Shown here piece after piece: positions 32,001 through 43,057 of a DNA stretch of 64,000 nucleotides. The stretch comes from Rhizomys pruinosus (lineage: Eukaryota; Chordata; Mammalia; Rodentia; Spalacidae), in the NCBI GenBank assembly GCA_009823505.1, contig VZQC01006876.1:3172038-3236037 (forward strand), given 5' to 3'. The notes beneath the pieces were generated by a model, which saw only the letters and a program-made list of their open reading frames with translations, had not been told where the DNA came from and did not search any database. Made by a program: the position numbers and the translations under genes. Positions within the stretch are counted from its first letter, which is position 1; every line of letters begins with the position of its first letter.

Positions 32001-32388
32001 TTAGGGGAACTCAGAAATAGCCTTCTTGGCTGGTGGGCTGGGGAGCTTTTTCTGGTCTTTGCGGGTTTTCCCCTTCTGGCAGGACCATTTTTGGGAGGCA
32101 GGATCTCTTGCCCAGCATCATTCCGAGAAAGTCAGATAGCTGAAGTTCTCCTCGCAGCCATTGGACACTTCCTTTAGCTCTAGGTGGGACTTGGGAACTC
32201 CTAGTTTCTCCAGCATTTGCTTCGGGGACATGACATCAATATCTCCATTTCTACTCAGGTCAAACTCCATGTACTTCTTCTTGAAGGCTTCCAGTTTGGA
32301 GGGGAGATCCTCGTCACTGCTGTATTTGGGATCAGCCAGGAATTGCTTGGTCTTATCCAGCCTCTCTTCCTGCTGTGACTTCAGCCTA
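32001..32388 (-). pseudogene. Aif1-ps: AIF1 (IBA1) processed pseudogene, 5'-truncated
   Basis: The reverse strand reads through AIF1 from the QQEERLD segment to the terminal KKAISE-type end and stop (TAA at 32003-32001), without introns. AIF1 is an EF-hand, actin-bundling protein of microglia and macrophages. Here the [15 protein letters not shown] block, the EF-hand-like [13 protein letters not shown] and [13 protein letters not shown] are clear. The N-terminal 15 or so residues are missing. A four-codon segment after LELK is deleted, a single-base loss after the FSY codons shifts the frame into an early TGA, and about three codons are lost nearer the C-terminus. The [16 protein letters not shown] match favours AIF1 over AIF1L. 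It cannot encode the protein. Confidence 0.92.
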
Positions 32389-32767
32389 ACAGGAGGTGGA
32401 CAGCAGAAGCTGGCCAGATCTGCCTACAACTGGCAGGGGTTGGGAGGCAGGTGAAGCTGAGAGAGTGGAGATGGTCACCACTCCCCTTCCTTGCTGTGAG
32501 GTCCCTGTCTTAGGTCAACTCCCCTCCCTCCTCTGGCTCCCAGGGACAGTTAACCCCACTTCCACCCTTCAATGACACCTCCCTTTCCCCATCCTGTCAC
32601 TGCCAGGACACAGTGGAGAGTATGTGGCAGGTCCTCTGAGTGGATCACCTGCTTTGGTCATATCTCTAGGAAAAAGTGACCATCTTTAAGGGGAGGAGAG
32701 AAAGAAGGGAGGGAGGGAAAATAGAAGGGAGAAAGAGAAAAAGGGAAATAAGGACACTCCTTTATCT
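32389..32767. other. Unassigned stretch with GA-rich tract
   Basis: Pyrimidine-rich, then a purine-only tract at about 32690-32755. No gene recognised. Confidence 0.4.
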
Positions 32768-32912
32768 CTTTTTTCTGTGAGACAGGGTCTTACTATGCAG
32801 CTCCAGCTGGCCTGGAACTTGTTGTGCAGAGCAAGCTGGCCTAGAACTCACAGAGATCACCTGCCTGTTTCCTGAGTGCTGGGATTAAAGGTGTGCACCA
32901 CCACACCTGACC
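32768..32912 (-). repeat. B1 SINE
   Basis: Antisense B1, moderately diverged (gtgagacagggtcttactat ... gtgtgcaccaccacacc). Confidence 0.88.
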
Positions 32913-33210
32913 CTTTACTCCTATTTTTAAAGGAATTCATTTGCATATCATATTTGTTATATTGGAATAATACTCACTATCTTCTTCCAGTACCACCATA
33001 TCATTGACAGATTGACTCTGCTCTGTTGTCTACTCAACGTTGTCTGTCCCTGAGTCTGTGTGAGCACTAGCATGGAATAAGGACACCTCTTTCCACCTGC
33101 TGGAGCTATATAGCTCAGGAGTACAGTGGCCATTTAACATGTTCGAGGCCAGGGCCATGAGGCCTCAGGTTAGATAGACCCCAAGTACTGTAAATCAAAA
33201 ATTCCCATTC
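32913..33210. other. Unassigned non-coding stretch
   Basis: Nothing recognised. Confidence 0.3.
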
Positions 33211-33410
33211 AGGGAGCTAGAGAGATGGCTCAGCAGTTAAGAACACTTGCTGTTCTTCCAAAGGACCCAGGTTCAAATCCCAGCATGCACATGGCAGCTA
33301 ACAACCATTCATAACTCCAGTACCAGGTATCCGATACCCTGACCTCTGTGAGGACTGTACGACACAGGCACATTTACATACATGCATGCAATACAGTAAA
33401 TAATATTTAT
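33211..33410 (+). repeat. B3 SINE
   Basis: agctagagagatggctcagc ... ccaggttcaaatcccagca ... A/T-rich tail. Confidence 0.85.
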
Positions 33411-33631
33411 ATATTTTTAAATTTCCATTTTCTGTGACACCAGGATGCTATTAGGGCTAGATGGTCTCTGAGGATTAAAACAACATCTTTGAATAATCAG
33501 ATAAATCCAAGAAGATTGGTGAAAATCATATGTGGCCTCTTTGAAAAAGTTTATAAAAGATAAAAACACTAGCCTAAAACTAGAATTTAGCACTAATTTG
33601 ATATGCAAACTTGGTTAAAGATGTAACAAAC

Positions 33632-33715
33632 CCCTGGCTTGGTGGCCCAGGCCTGTTATCCCGGGTACTTGGGAGGCTATGGTGGGAGGATAAAGAGAAT
33701 GAGTTCAAGGCCAAA
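33632..33715 (+). repeat. Old B1-like monomer
   Basis: ctggcttggtggcccaggcc ... gggaggctatggtgggagg. Short, strongly diverged. Confidence 0.5.
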
Positions 33716-33732
33716 AAAAGGTGAAAAAACAG

Positions 33733-33943
33733 GGGGCTGGAAAGATGGCTCAGCAGAGGACCAGGGGTCAGATCCCAGCACTCACTTGTCAGTGAACATC
33801 CATCTGTAACTCCAGTTCCAGGGAATCTGATTTCCTCTTCTGACCTCCAGGGGCACTGCACAACAACATGGGTGCACTTACATACATGTAGGCAATACAT
33901 TCACACACATAAAAAATAAAAATAATAAATAAAATATTTTTTT
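33733..33943 (+). repeat. B3 SINE
   Basis: ggggctggaaagatggctca with an internal head deletion; body to AATAATAAATAAAA. Its tail hosts the next B1. Confidence 0.8.
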
Positions 33944-34092
33944 TTTGTTTTTGTCTTTTTGAGACAGGGTCCAGGTTCCCAGCTGTCCTGGAACTCACTC
34001 TATAGACCAGGCTGGCCTCGAACTCACAAAGATCTGCCTGCCTCTGCCTCCTGAGTGCTAGGATTAAAGGCATGTGCCACCACGCCCAGCTA
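33944..34092 (-). repeat. B1 SINE
   Basis: Antisense B1 with TAAATAAAATATTTTT repeated on each side as its target duplication. Confidence 0.9.
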
Positions 34093-34120
34093 TAAATAAA
34101 ATATTTTTAAGGGAAAAATG

Positions 34121-34212
34121 GGGCTGGAGATATAGTTCACACTGGCAGAATGATTCCCCAGCACGCACGAGGCCCTGGATTCCCGCTCCACTACTATAAC
34201 AAACAAACAACA
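34121..34212 (+). repeat. ID-like SINE
   Basis: ggggctggagatatagttca ... ccctggattcccgctccact with an AACAAACAAACAA tail. Confidence 0.65.
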
Positions 34213-34463
34213 CTATAGATCTAACCAATGGCATTGGGGAATCTGGACACAAATCTTAGAAGCAGGACCTGTTTCAGATTTTTATATGCTACTGACATGT
34301 ATGCAAATGGGTTGTAACTATGCGAGAAAACAGGATGGCTTTTTTTTTTTTTTAAATAAAGATGAGCATTCTCATATGCTAGGGCCAAGCATTATACTCT
34401 TGGTGTATTCACAAGAAAACCCCAGGATGCATGTCTAACAATATTCAGAGTAGATGTGTTTTC

Positions 34464-35050
34464 TTGGAAACCACTGTCCTTTAGATTGTAGAGAACCAAA
34501 TATTGGGACTACAATAATCCTACCAATTTTTGTAGTAATTGTAGAATTACTCTCCCTTACTGCTTGCAGACTTGCTGTTGAGAAGCACAGCTCTATCCTG
34601 TTTCTCTTACAAAACTTTCAGGCATCAAGATATTCCTTGTTTTGTTTTGCTTTCCTTGTGGTCCTGGGCATGGAACCCTGGGCCTCATGCATTATGGGTA
34701 AGTGCTTTACCCCTGAGCTACACTCCTGGCTCCTTTCATTTTTAGGTCTTAAATTTGAGGATTCAACCTATATCACTTTCTAGCTGATCCCCAGTGCAGC
34801 AGAAACAGAGAGCGTTACTGATCGCAGAGAGTTACTACAGCCAAGATGAAGCTTCAGAAGACCTGGCTCTGTTCGCTGCTCACATCACTGCCCTGGCCTT
34901 GTCTTGTATGTTTGTGTGTTAAAGGTATTGTTTTTTTCTTGCCAGAAAAGGGCGAATCAACCTCCTAGTATGCCGCAAGTTCATTTCCCTGAACTCTCAA
35001 ATCCTCAAGGCAGGCTTCTGTCCTCAGACATTGGAAAATCAGCCTTCAGG
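34464..35050 (+). repeat. Large inverted duplication, left arm
   Basis: Collinear with the reverse complement of 36745-37306 along its whole length, from TTGGAAACCACTGTCC at 34464 to about 35050. Includes an antisense ID-like SINE (about 34635-34735) shared with the other arm. An extra 45 or so bases near 34497-34545 are absent from the right arm. No coding gene recognised. Confidence 0.92.
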
Positions 35051-36744
35051 GCGTTGCCAAGACAGATTTGCACAGAGCGTTCCACATTGTTCGTTCCCTT
35101 GGAATCCCCACTACTATTCCTTGGATTCTCTTCCCAGGTCCCCATGTTTCACCCAGATGGGCTTCCCTGCCTCCACCAGGTACCTCCTTTTATAGTAAGT
35201 CAAGACTATTGTAAAGGTTGACTTTGCTTCAGATGTAATTGTTAATTTTCTATCTTTTGTCTGAGTTAAGCCTTGAGACCAATTCAAGACAGCTGAGGCA
35301 CAGGAGAAACAATTGGCTTACAAAGGGGCTAGGACCAAGGCAGAGATTCAAATTCAGTTTTCCTAACCCAAAAGTACCATGCTCTGAAACCAAATTGCTA
35401 GGCTGCCTTGGCCAGAAAGCATACAATTGGGGGTACCTCCAGGACGCTTATCAGACCCCAGTCCACAAATGGTAAATGCACCAAATGCTAACAGTGATTA
35501 TCTCTGAACCTGGAAGAGTGAGCAGATATTCTTCTTTATCTTTCTGTGTTTTCCAAATTTCTGTCTGTAGTCCCAAAGAAATGTAACAAAAATATTTGAG
35601 GCAGAATAATTTTACAATTAGGAAAATAGAGTATGTTAGGTTTGGGTCCTCCCAAGATCCGGAATTCCTAGCATTCCTGGGGCACACAGATTGTCCACTT
35701 CTCCCAGAAGCTGTCAGTCAATGACCTCACTTCCTTTTTACCTGATGTCCTGCCCACGACATTTGAAAGGGCCTCCTCTAGACTCTATATTTGCTGATGG
35801 CTGCCACGGTACAACAACATGCCGTCCAGCCCTGGCTGTTCCTGAAGTAAATCCGAATGACCTAAGCCTGGTGTTTGTCTTTCTCTTATCTGGGGTTCAG
35901 CGCCTGTAGAACTCGAACCTAATCTGCCTAAAACCTAATAGAGTGGAAGCAATGCCCTTCACAGCCACATAAATCACATCCAGTGTCTTGGCTGTTATTT
36001 TCTTTATCTAGATAGAGCAGGCTGAAAATTCCTGGGGGGAGGAGGGAATTCATAATACTGATTATCCCACCAGGCCTTGGATGAGAAACTAATATCTCTC
36101 CATTCTTCTGTCTGCTTAGCTTGTAGTTGCATCTGAAAAACTGGGATGTCTATATCCTCCAAGCCTTGTACAGGTCAGCTTTAACCTCACCCAGATGTGC
36201 AGAATTGGATGAATTGGACCTCTGGGCTCGTGGCACATCCCCATCATTGGTCCATGCATGTTTCTTGTTATAAGTTGAAGATGAAATTCTGCCCACTGGC
36301 TCATGTGTTTGAACAGTCAATCCCCAGCTGATGGCTCTGTTTGGGGAGGTTGTAAAACCCCTGGGGGGTGGTCCTTGAAGGTGATAGCCACCTCTGCTTC
36401 TTGACTGCCCACACGATGTGACCAACCACTACATGCTCCCACCACTAGGGACCCAAGCGGTTCCTGTGTCCACACATCTCCCCAATGGTATGCTTTCTGA
36501 CCAAAGCAGGTTCAGAGCATGGTCCTTTGGGATTAAAAGAACCGAATTTGAATTTCAGCCTCGGTCCTATCCCCTTGACAAACTAATCTCTTCTCTGTGT
36601 CTGAGCTATCTTGGGTTGGTCAGTTTCAAGGATTAACTCAGACAAAAGGCAGAACAATTAGCAATTATATCTGAGGCAAAGTCAACATTTATGACAGTAA
36701 TGACTTACTACTAAAAAAGAGAAAGATCTTTGACTCGGAGACAA
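35051..36744. other. Spacer between inverted arms, no gene seen
   Basis: About 1.7 kb. Weak MIR-like traces at about 35320-35395 (antisense) and 36510-36660 (sense). The segment 36290-36430 (gtttggggaggttgtaaaac) resembles a dispersed retroelement. No rodent SINEs inside. Confidence 0.45.
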
Positions 36745-37306
36745 CCTGAAGACTGATTCTGCAATGTCTGAAGATAGAAGCCTACTCTTGAGGATTTGAG
36801 AATTTAGGGAAATGAGCACATACATGCTCTTGAAGCATACGAAGAGGTTGATGTACCCTTTTCTGGCAAGAAAGAACAATGCCTTTAACACACAGGAGAC
36901 AAGGCCAGGGGGGTGATGTGAGCAGTGAGCAGAGCCAGGATCTTCTGAAGCTTCATCTTGGCTGTAGTAACTCTCTGCGGACAGTAACTCCCTCTGTTTC
37001 TGCTGCACTGGGGATCACCTAGAAAGTGATACAGGTTGAATCCTCACATTTAAGACCTAAAAATGAAAGGAGCCAGGAGTGTAGCTCAGGGGTAAAGCAC
37101 TTACCCATAATGCATGAGGCCCAGGGTCCATGCCCAGGACCACAAGGAAAGCAAAACAAAACAAGGAATATCTTGATGCCTGAAAGTTTTGTAAAATGCA
37201 CAGAGAAACAGGATAGAGCTGTGCTTCTCAACAGCGAGTCTGCAAGCAGTAAAGGTAAGGGAGAATTACTCATTCTCTCTACAGTCTGAGGGACAGTGGT
37301 TTCCAA
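36745..37306 (-). repeat. Large inverted duplication, right arm
   Basis: Reverse-complement partner of 34464-35050. The shared ID-like SINE is at about 37069-37165 (gtgtagctcaggggtaaagc). On the minus strand a 24-codon frame, ATG at 36956, starts MKLQKILALL; the equivalent in the left arm is frame-shifted. This does not look like a gene. Confidence 0.92.
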
Positions 37307-37665
37307 GTTGGAATTTCACATCTGACCAAATGATCAATTAAAGTGTGTACTGGAATAAGGACATTTTCACATGCACAAGTTCTAGAAAAACAAACCTTGC
37401 ATTCAGTCATATTCAGTCAAGTTTCTGGAAGATCTGTGCCCCCAAATAAGGGGTAAAAAGAAAAGATGAAAGCCATTGGTCTAAGAAGACAGAGGATCAT
37501 CAGCTCACAGCTGTCAGGCAAAGGGGATGAGGTGAAAGAGACCTCACAGAAGCTCAGAGGCTTGCTTGAAGAGCAATCCACTCACTTGGGAATAAGCTGG
37601 AAGATTGAAACAATGAAATGAATAGAATAATTGAAGTGAATGTTTATATTAAGAAGATAATTATT
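37307..37665. other. Unassigned stretch ending in a SINE target site
   Basis: No gene. Ends with the first copy of AGAAGATAATTATT (37652-37665). Confidence 0.5.
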
Positions 37666-37883
37666 GGGCTGGAGAGATGGCCTAGCAGTTAAGAGTGCCG
37701 ACTGCTCTTGCAGAGGACCCGGGCTCAATCCCCAGTGCCCACATGGCGGCTGGGAACTGTCTTTGACTCCAGTTCCAGGGGAATCTGACACCCTCTTCTG
37801 GCCTCCACGGCATTGCACGACACGGGTGCATAGACCTACATGCAGACAGTACATTCATGCACATACAAGAATAAATAAAAAAA
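37666..37883 (+). repeat. B3 SINE (first of a three-insertion stack)
   Basis: Full B3. AGAAGATAATTATT on both sides (37652-37665 and 37884-37897). Confidence 0.95.
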
Positions 37884-37897
37884 AGAAGATAATTATT

Positions 37898-38043
37898 GCA
37901 GTGGCACATGCCTTTAATCCTAACACTTGTGAGGCAGAGGCAGGTGGATCTTTGTGAGTTCAAGACCAGCCTGGTCTACAGAGCGAATTCCAGAATGACT
38001 GGGGCTACAGGAAGACCCTGTGTCAAAAAGACAAAAAAAAAAA
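37898..38043 (+). repeat. B1 SINE (second of the stack)
   Basis: B1 lacking its first few bases, starting gcagtggcacatgcc. Followed by AAGATAATTATT at 38044-38055. Confidence 0.93.
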
Positions 38044-38055
38044 AAGATAATTATT

Positions 38056-38222
38056 GCCAGGTGTGGTGGTACATGCCTTTAGTTCCAGCACTCAGGCATA
38101 GGCAGGCAAATCTCTGTGAGATCAAAGCCAGCCTGGTCTATATAGTGAGTTCCAGGTCAGCTATGGCTACAGGGATACCTGTCTCAAAAACAAAACAAAA
38201 CAAAACAAAACAACAAAACCAA
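38056..38222 (+). repeat. B1 SINE (third of the stack)
   Basis: Full B1 with an ACAAAACAAAACAAAAC tail, followed by AGAAGATAATTATT at 38223-38236. Confidence 0.93.
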
Positions 38223-38374
38223 AGAAGATAATTATTTAAGTAGAGGAGAGTTTAGGGATAAAGTGATGTTAATTACAGACAAGCAAATAGTGAAGAAAAA
38301 GTTATAACTGAAAAGGAAAGGCTTATGATAAACTTATTACTGAAAACAATCTACTAGTATTGTTTAAAATGGCC

Positions 38375-38696
38375 AATAGGTGGATAGATGGAAGCAGTCC
38401 AGATTTCCATCAACAGATGAATGGACAAACAAAACATGTCGTGTCCATACAATGGAATATTATTCAACTTTGAGAAGGAAGGAAATGTGGACACATGATA
38501 AAAACATGAATAAACCTCGAAGCATCATGGTCAGTGAGAAAAGCCAGGCACAAAAGGACAAATGCTGTATGGTTCTGCTTATTTGACTTCGCTGGGGCCA
38601 TCAGTCATAGGGTCAGATAGTGAATGGGGGGGAAGGAAGGACTCAAGGGGTTAGTATTTGACAGAATTTCAATTTGAAACGATGAAAAAGTTCAGG
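38375..38696 (+). repeat. Old L1 3' fragment
   Basis: ttccatcaacagatgaatgg, tacaatggaatattattcaa, gtatggttctgcttatttga: late ORF2/3' UTR of an ancient L1. Interrupted at its right end by a B1 fragment. Confidence 0.75.
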
Positions 38697-38822
38697 TGGT
38701 AAGGTCTACCACAGAAAGTTCCAGGCCAGCCAGAGCTATACAGTAAGACTCTGTCTGTTAAAAAAAAAAAGGGGGGGGGGAGGAGTTGGGGGTTGGGAGT
38801 GTCCAAAACAAATCCATCATTG
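38697..38822 (+). repeat. 5'-truncated B1 fragment
   Basis: agttccaggccagccagagc ... AAAAAAAAAAAGGGGGGGGGG. GAAAAGTTCAGGT occurs before and after it. Confidence 0.7.
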
Positions 38823-38908
38823 AAAAGTTCAGGTAGTAATCTTTGTATTTAGTATCATTGAATTAAATACCTGTTAAGCATATTTGCTACTATAAAAATA
38901 GAAAATGG

Positions 38909-39125
38909 AGGCTGGGGAGATAAGTGCTCTGTGAAAAATGTGCAAGCACCAGGCCCTGAGCTCAGAGCCCCAGCAGCCATGTGAAAAGCTGCTTGCAGTG
39001 GCCTGAGTGTGTAACTCCAGCCCTGGAGAGGGGTAGAGATAGGCGGATCCGGAAACTTGCGGACTAGCTGGTTTAGCCAACTGGGGAGCTCCAGGTTCAG
39101 TGGAAGAGACCCTGTCTCTAAATGA
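38909..39125 (+). repeat. B4 SINE
   Basis: gaggctggggagataagtgc ... gcagtggcctgagtgtgtaa ... ggtttagccaactggggagc ... accctgtctctaaatgagg. Typical B4 head and middle. Confidence 0.75.
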
Positions 39126-39133
39126 GGTGGAGG

Positions 39134-39320
39134 GGCTGGAGAGATGGCTCAATGTTTAAGAGCATCGGCTGCATTTGCAGAGGATCTGTGTTTAGTTCCC
39201 AGCATGCACATGGTGACTAACAACCATCTATAACTCCAGTTCCAGGGGATGGTGCACTTACATACATACAAGCAAAACCCTCATACACATAAAATACAAT
39301 TAATACATAAAAAGATAAGA
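39134..39320 (+). repeat. B3 SINE with internal deletion
   Basis: Jumps from ccagttccaggggat to ggtgcacttacatac. The 'tctgacctc' block is missing. Confidence 0.85.
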
Positions 39321-39328
39321 TGGAGGGG

Positions 39329-39548
39329 CTGGAGAGATGGCTTCAGCAGTTATGAGTACTTGCTACTCTTGCAGAGGACCCTGGTTCAGTTCCCAGCACC
39401 CACATGGCAGCTAACCACTCTTTGTAACTCCCAGTTTGGGGGTGATCAGACACCTCTCTTGAAATCTACAGGCATTGCATGCATGCAGTATACTTACATA
39501 AAGGCAAAACATTTATACACATAAAATAAGCATAAATAAAATTATTTA
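39329..39548 (+). repeat. B3 SINE
   Basis: ggctggagagatggcttcag ... A-rich tail; head-to-tail with its neighbours. Confidence 0.85.
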
Positions 39549-39565
39549 AAAATAAAAATATGATT

Positions 39566-39966
39566 GGGGCTGGAGAGATGGCTCAGCAAGTAAGACTGCT
39601 TTTGCAGAGGACCCAGGTTCAATTCCCAGCACCCACATGGTGGCTAAGAACTGTCTTTAAACTGGGTCGGTTGGCTCACACCTTTAATCCCAGCACTTGG
39701 GAGGCAGAGGTGGGCGGATTTCTGTGAGTTCAAGGCCAGCCTGGTCTACATAGCAAATTCCAGGCCAGCTGGGGCTACAGGAAGACCCTGTCTCAAAAAT
39801 ACCCCAAAATAAATAAATAAATAAATAAATAAATAAATGGCAGAGATTGGTACAGAACACTCAAAGTTGACTTCTGGCCTCTACATACAGGTGCATTCCC
39901 CCACACATGTGCACACACCTACATAAAATGTACATATACACCACATGCAAATAATAAAAGTCTCAT
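39566..39966 (+). repeat. B3-head/B1 composite with B4-like tail
   Basis: A B3 head to ctaagaactgtctttaa, a complete B1 (39661-39838 with AATA-repeat tail), then a B4-like 3' end (gacttctggcctctacatac). The duplication AAATAAAAATATGA(T/A)T at about 39550-39565 and 39967-39982 brackets all of it. A B1 nested in another SINE is possible, but no duplication was found around the B1 alone. Confidence 0.7.
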
Positions 39967-40108
39967 AAATAAAAATATGAATGGAGTTACAATTATTTTC
40001 TCATAGTAGTAAATAGAAGATTAAGACAGATTTTAGACATCTCATCTTCATGCAAAAACTATTTTATTTCAAAATTGCATACCATCCTTATAAAAATTTA
40101 TTTTTTAA

Positions 40109-40251
40109 AGCTCGGCGTAGTGGCACATGCCTTTAATCCCAGCACTGAGGAGGCAGAGGTAGGCAGATCTCTGTGAGTTCAAGGCCAGCCTGGTCTACAT
40201 AGTGAGCTCCAGGCCATCCGGGAGACTCTTTCTCAAAAAAAGACCAAAATA
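40109..40251 (+). repeat. B1 SINE
   Basis: ctcggcgtagtggcacatgc ... tctcaaaaaaagaccaaaa; a small gap near the gggctacag region. Confidence 0.9.
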
Positions 40252-40252
40252 G

Positions 40253-40475
40253 GTCTGGAGAGATGGCTCAGTGGTTAAGAGTACCGACTACTCTTGTAGA
40301 GGACCCGGGTTCGATTCCCAGCATCCACATGGTGACTAAGAACCGTCTTTAACTCCAGTTCTGGGGGATTCCGACACCCTCTTCTTGAAGCATTGCTTGA
40401 CATGGGTGCACAAACCTACATGCAAACAGTACATTCAGACACATAAAAAAAAGACAAAAATAAAATTATTTTTAG
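40253..40475 (+). repeat. B3 SINE
   Basis: ggtctggagagatggctcag ... ggttcgattcccagcatcc ... A-rich tail. Confidence 0.9.
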
Positions 40476-40542
40476 AAAGGTATATTCAAACAAATAGGCT
40501 TCTTATATGAACTTTGTGAAGTGATAACTTTATATTATGTTA

Positions 40543-40705
40543 ACCTCTTTTTTGGGGGGGGCGGTTTGAGACAGAGTCTCTCTGTAGCCCCAGCTGGCCT
40601 AGAACTCACTCTGTAGACCAGGCTGGCCTTGAACTCACAGAGATCTGCCTGCCTCTGCCTCCTGAGTGCTGAGATTAAAGGCATGTGCCACCATGCCTCT
40701 CTATA
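40543..40705 (-). repeat. B1 SINE
   Basis: Antisense B1 preceded by a G-rich run (ggggggggcgg). Confidence 0.88.
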
Positions 40706-40880
40706 TTAGACTCTTTTAACATTTAATATAAAAGTTGCACACACACACATACATACACACACACGTATGGTTTTAAAATTGTCTTCTGGCAAGACCAGTA
40801 TAATCCCAACACTGGGAAGCTGTTGCATAGTGACAATGTGTCTTGAAAAACAATAAAGTGCTCTCTAAAATTTCTGCATT

Positions 40881-41221
40881 TGGTCTGGGAAGCTGGCTTA
40901 GTGGGTGAAGTGCTTGCAGTGCAGGCATGAAGACCTAAATTCAAATTACAGAACCCCAGGCAAAAGCCATTCGCAGTGTTTGGAGTCTGCGATCACTGTG
41001 TTCCCGTGGGGAGCTGGGAGTCTGAAACAGGAGAATCCCCCAAGCTCTCACAGCTGTCTTGGCACAAGCAGCTGTGCACAGCAAGAGACCCTGCCTGGAG
41101 CAATGTGAAAAGATAGGACCAAAACTCGAGGCTGTCCTCTGGCCTTCACACATGTGCACGTGTCTGCACTCACACATGTGAACACATACATGCACATATA
41201 CACCATACACATACATACATG
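40881..41221 (+). repeat. B4-type SINE
   Basis: Head gaagctggcttagtgggtga, a middle with caagagaccctgcctggagc, tail ggctgtcctctggccttcac plus CA-rich end. Preceded by a short CA run (40738-40764). Confidence 0.65.
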
Positions 41222-42360
41222 CTGATTAATAACAGCTTTACATTTTGCTTTCTTTTCATGTCTATAGTCATACACACTTGTTTTCTTAATATTTATTTCT
41301 ATAATAATTCTGAAATCAAAAAATGTTTAAAAAAGAAATGTTTTATATTAATGTTAAGTTCCTCGTATAAAGCCAAGGTTCTCTATAATTAAAAAGAAAG
41401 CTTTCAAACATTTCAAACACCTTTTGTATATTACCAAAAAAAAAGGAACATTGATTTTTGGTTTAAGAAGACAGCAATTCCCATTTTAAATCATGACATA
41501 ATGTCCAGCTGTTTGGTAAAGCACACTCAAAGATTTGGGGGAGATAACAGATGAAGTCTTTTCTGAGAGGATGGTGGGAAAGAGTTTGACATGCTTTGTT
41601 CTACCTGAAGCCAAAGTGCTAAGCAGTTAAAACTCAGGAGCCGTCAGGCAGGTTTATCAAGATGACGATGACAGATGACTTGTCCTCTCCACACCCACCT
41701 TTGTAAGACAAAACTGCTTCATGGGTTTGCCAAACCTGCAATGGGACCTTGCTTAGTTTTTCCTATAATTGAAGTGTGTCTGTCTCCTGCCAGCCTGGCT
41801 TGGATGTTTCAGAGCAAATTTCTGCTAGCCAGTAGACAATCCACAAAGTGACTACAATTAGACATGGGTCACAGTTATTAACTTATGGAAGGAAAACAAT
41901 CCTTTTGGTTCTCTGATTTGCACACCTTTTTCTTGCTAAAGGGAATCTTCCTTTGGAGGTTAGGGATCAATTCACTTAAGTCATGAGGTGCCAGAAATAG
42001 CTCAGTTCTCTTGGTAAGTAGGGATGGATGGTTCATGTACAGAAGGTGATTCTGCCTCTGGCATCTGCAGTCCTGTCCAGAGAGCTCCGGGCTGCTGGGA
42101 AACCCTACGAGGAAATGCCTGCATTCCTCAGGGCAGGATTGTTTTCTTAAACACGGTTTGATGATGGTTGTAACTGCTTAACACTAAGCCATTGCTCACT
42201 GCCTTCCCACTCCTTAGTTCCCATAGAGAGTTGATCCTATTTACCACAGATACGGAAAATTCTAGAACAAAGGTGAATGGCTCCCATGCAAGGCTCAAGA
42301 TTTTCACTTTGCCACTTTCAAAGAGCCTTAAACAAGCAAGAACAAAACAAAAACAAAAAG
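41222..42360. other. Repeat-poor block, no gene recognised
   Basis: About 1.1 kb without identifiable SINEs, unusual for this window. Frames are short. Could hold a conserved regulatory element; nothing in the sequence proves it. Confidence 0.4.
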
Positions 42361-42413
42361 ACAACTGCAAGAGCAGTTGGAGCTCTTTACCGCTGAGCCA
42401 TCTCTCAGCCCCC
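42361..42413 (-). repeat. B3 head fragment
   Basis: Antisense gcaagagcagttggagctct ... gagccatctctcagccccc without a body. Confidence 0.7.
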
Positions 42414-42852
42414 AACCAGCTTTTACCTGGGTTCCTGGGATCCAGCAAGTGCTTTTGTCAACTCTGCTTTCTCTTTGCCCCTTAGTCTGGTTTTGAACAT
42501 GGCTTCCATTGTTTAGAAAGTGAAATTGGAGGCTCATATAATAAATAACATAGACTTGAAGCTGTAAATGATTTGACATCCAATTTTGGCTGAAATGTAA
42601 GGCAAGTAGAATATAAGCTAGATTCTGAAGTGATTGTTTTTCAAAATCCTGGACATACACAAGCAACTGCTATACAAATTTCCAGTTCTCAAAACCACTA
42701 TCCTGAAGTGTTCATTGTATACTCTTTCCCTGCAGAGAGAAATATTGGCATCAAAGAGACTAAAGAATAAGGAAAATATGCCAATACGTAACTCCAATAA
42801 TCTCAACTTTGAAAACCATAGACAAAATATGAAATAACCAACTAGCGGTATT
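42414..42852. other. Unassigned stretch ending in a SINE target site
   Basis: No gene. Ends with CCAACTAGCGGTATT (42838-42852). Confidence 0.4.
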
Positions 42853-42933
42853 TTTTTTAAATTTTTTATTTATTTCTGTATGTGTATCAATGTACTGTCT
42901 GCATGCAGGTCTGTGCACCCGTGTCGTGCACTG
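42853..42933 (-). repeat. 5'-truncated B3 SINE
   Basis: Only the 3' 60 or so bases plus tail of a B3, bracketed by a perfect 15-bp duplication CCAACTAGCGGTATT (42838-42852 and 42934-42948). Confidence 0.93.
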
Positions 42934-43057
42934 CCAACTAGCGGTATTAATGAAACACAAAAAGTAAGCATCAAAGTAGAGCACCACCTTGGGAGAGACA
43001 TCTTTGATTTTAACTGATTCTTCTAATCCTAGAGTCCCACAATCTCCCTCCACCAAC

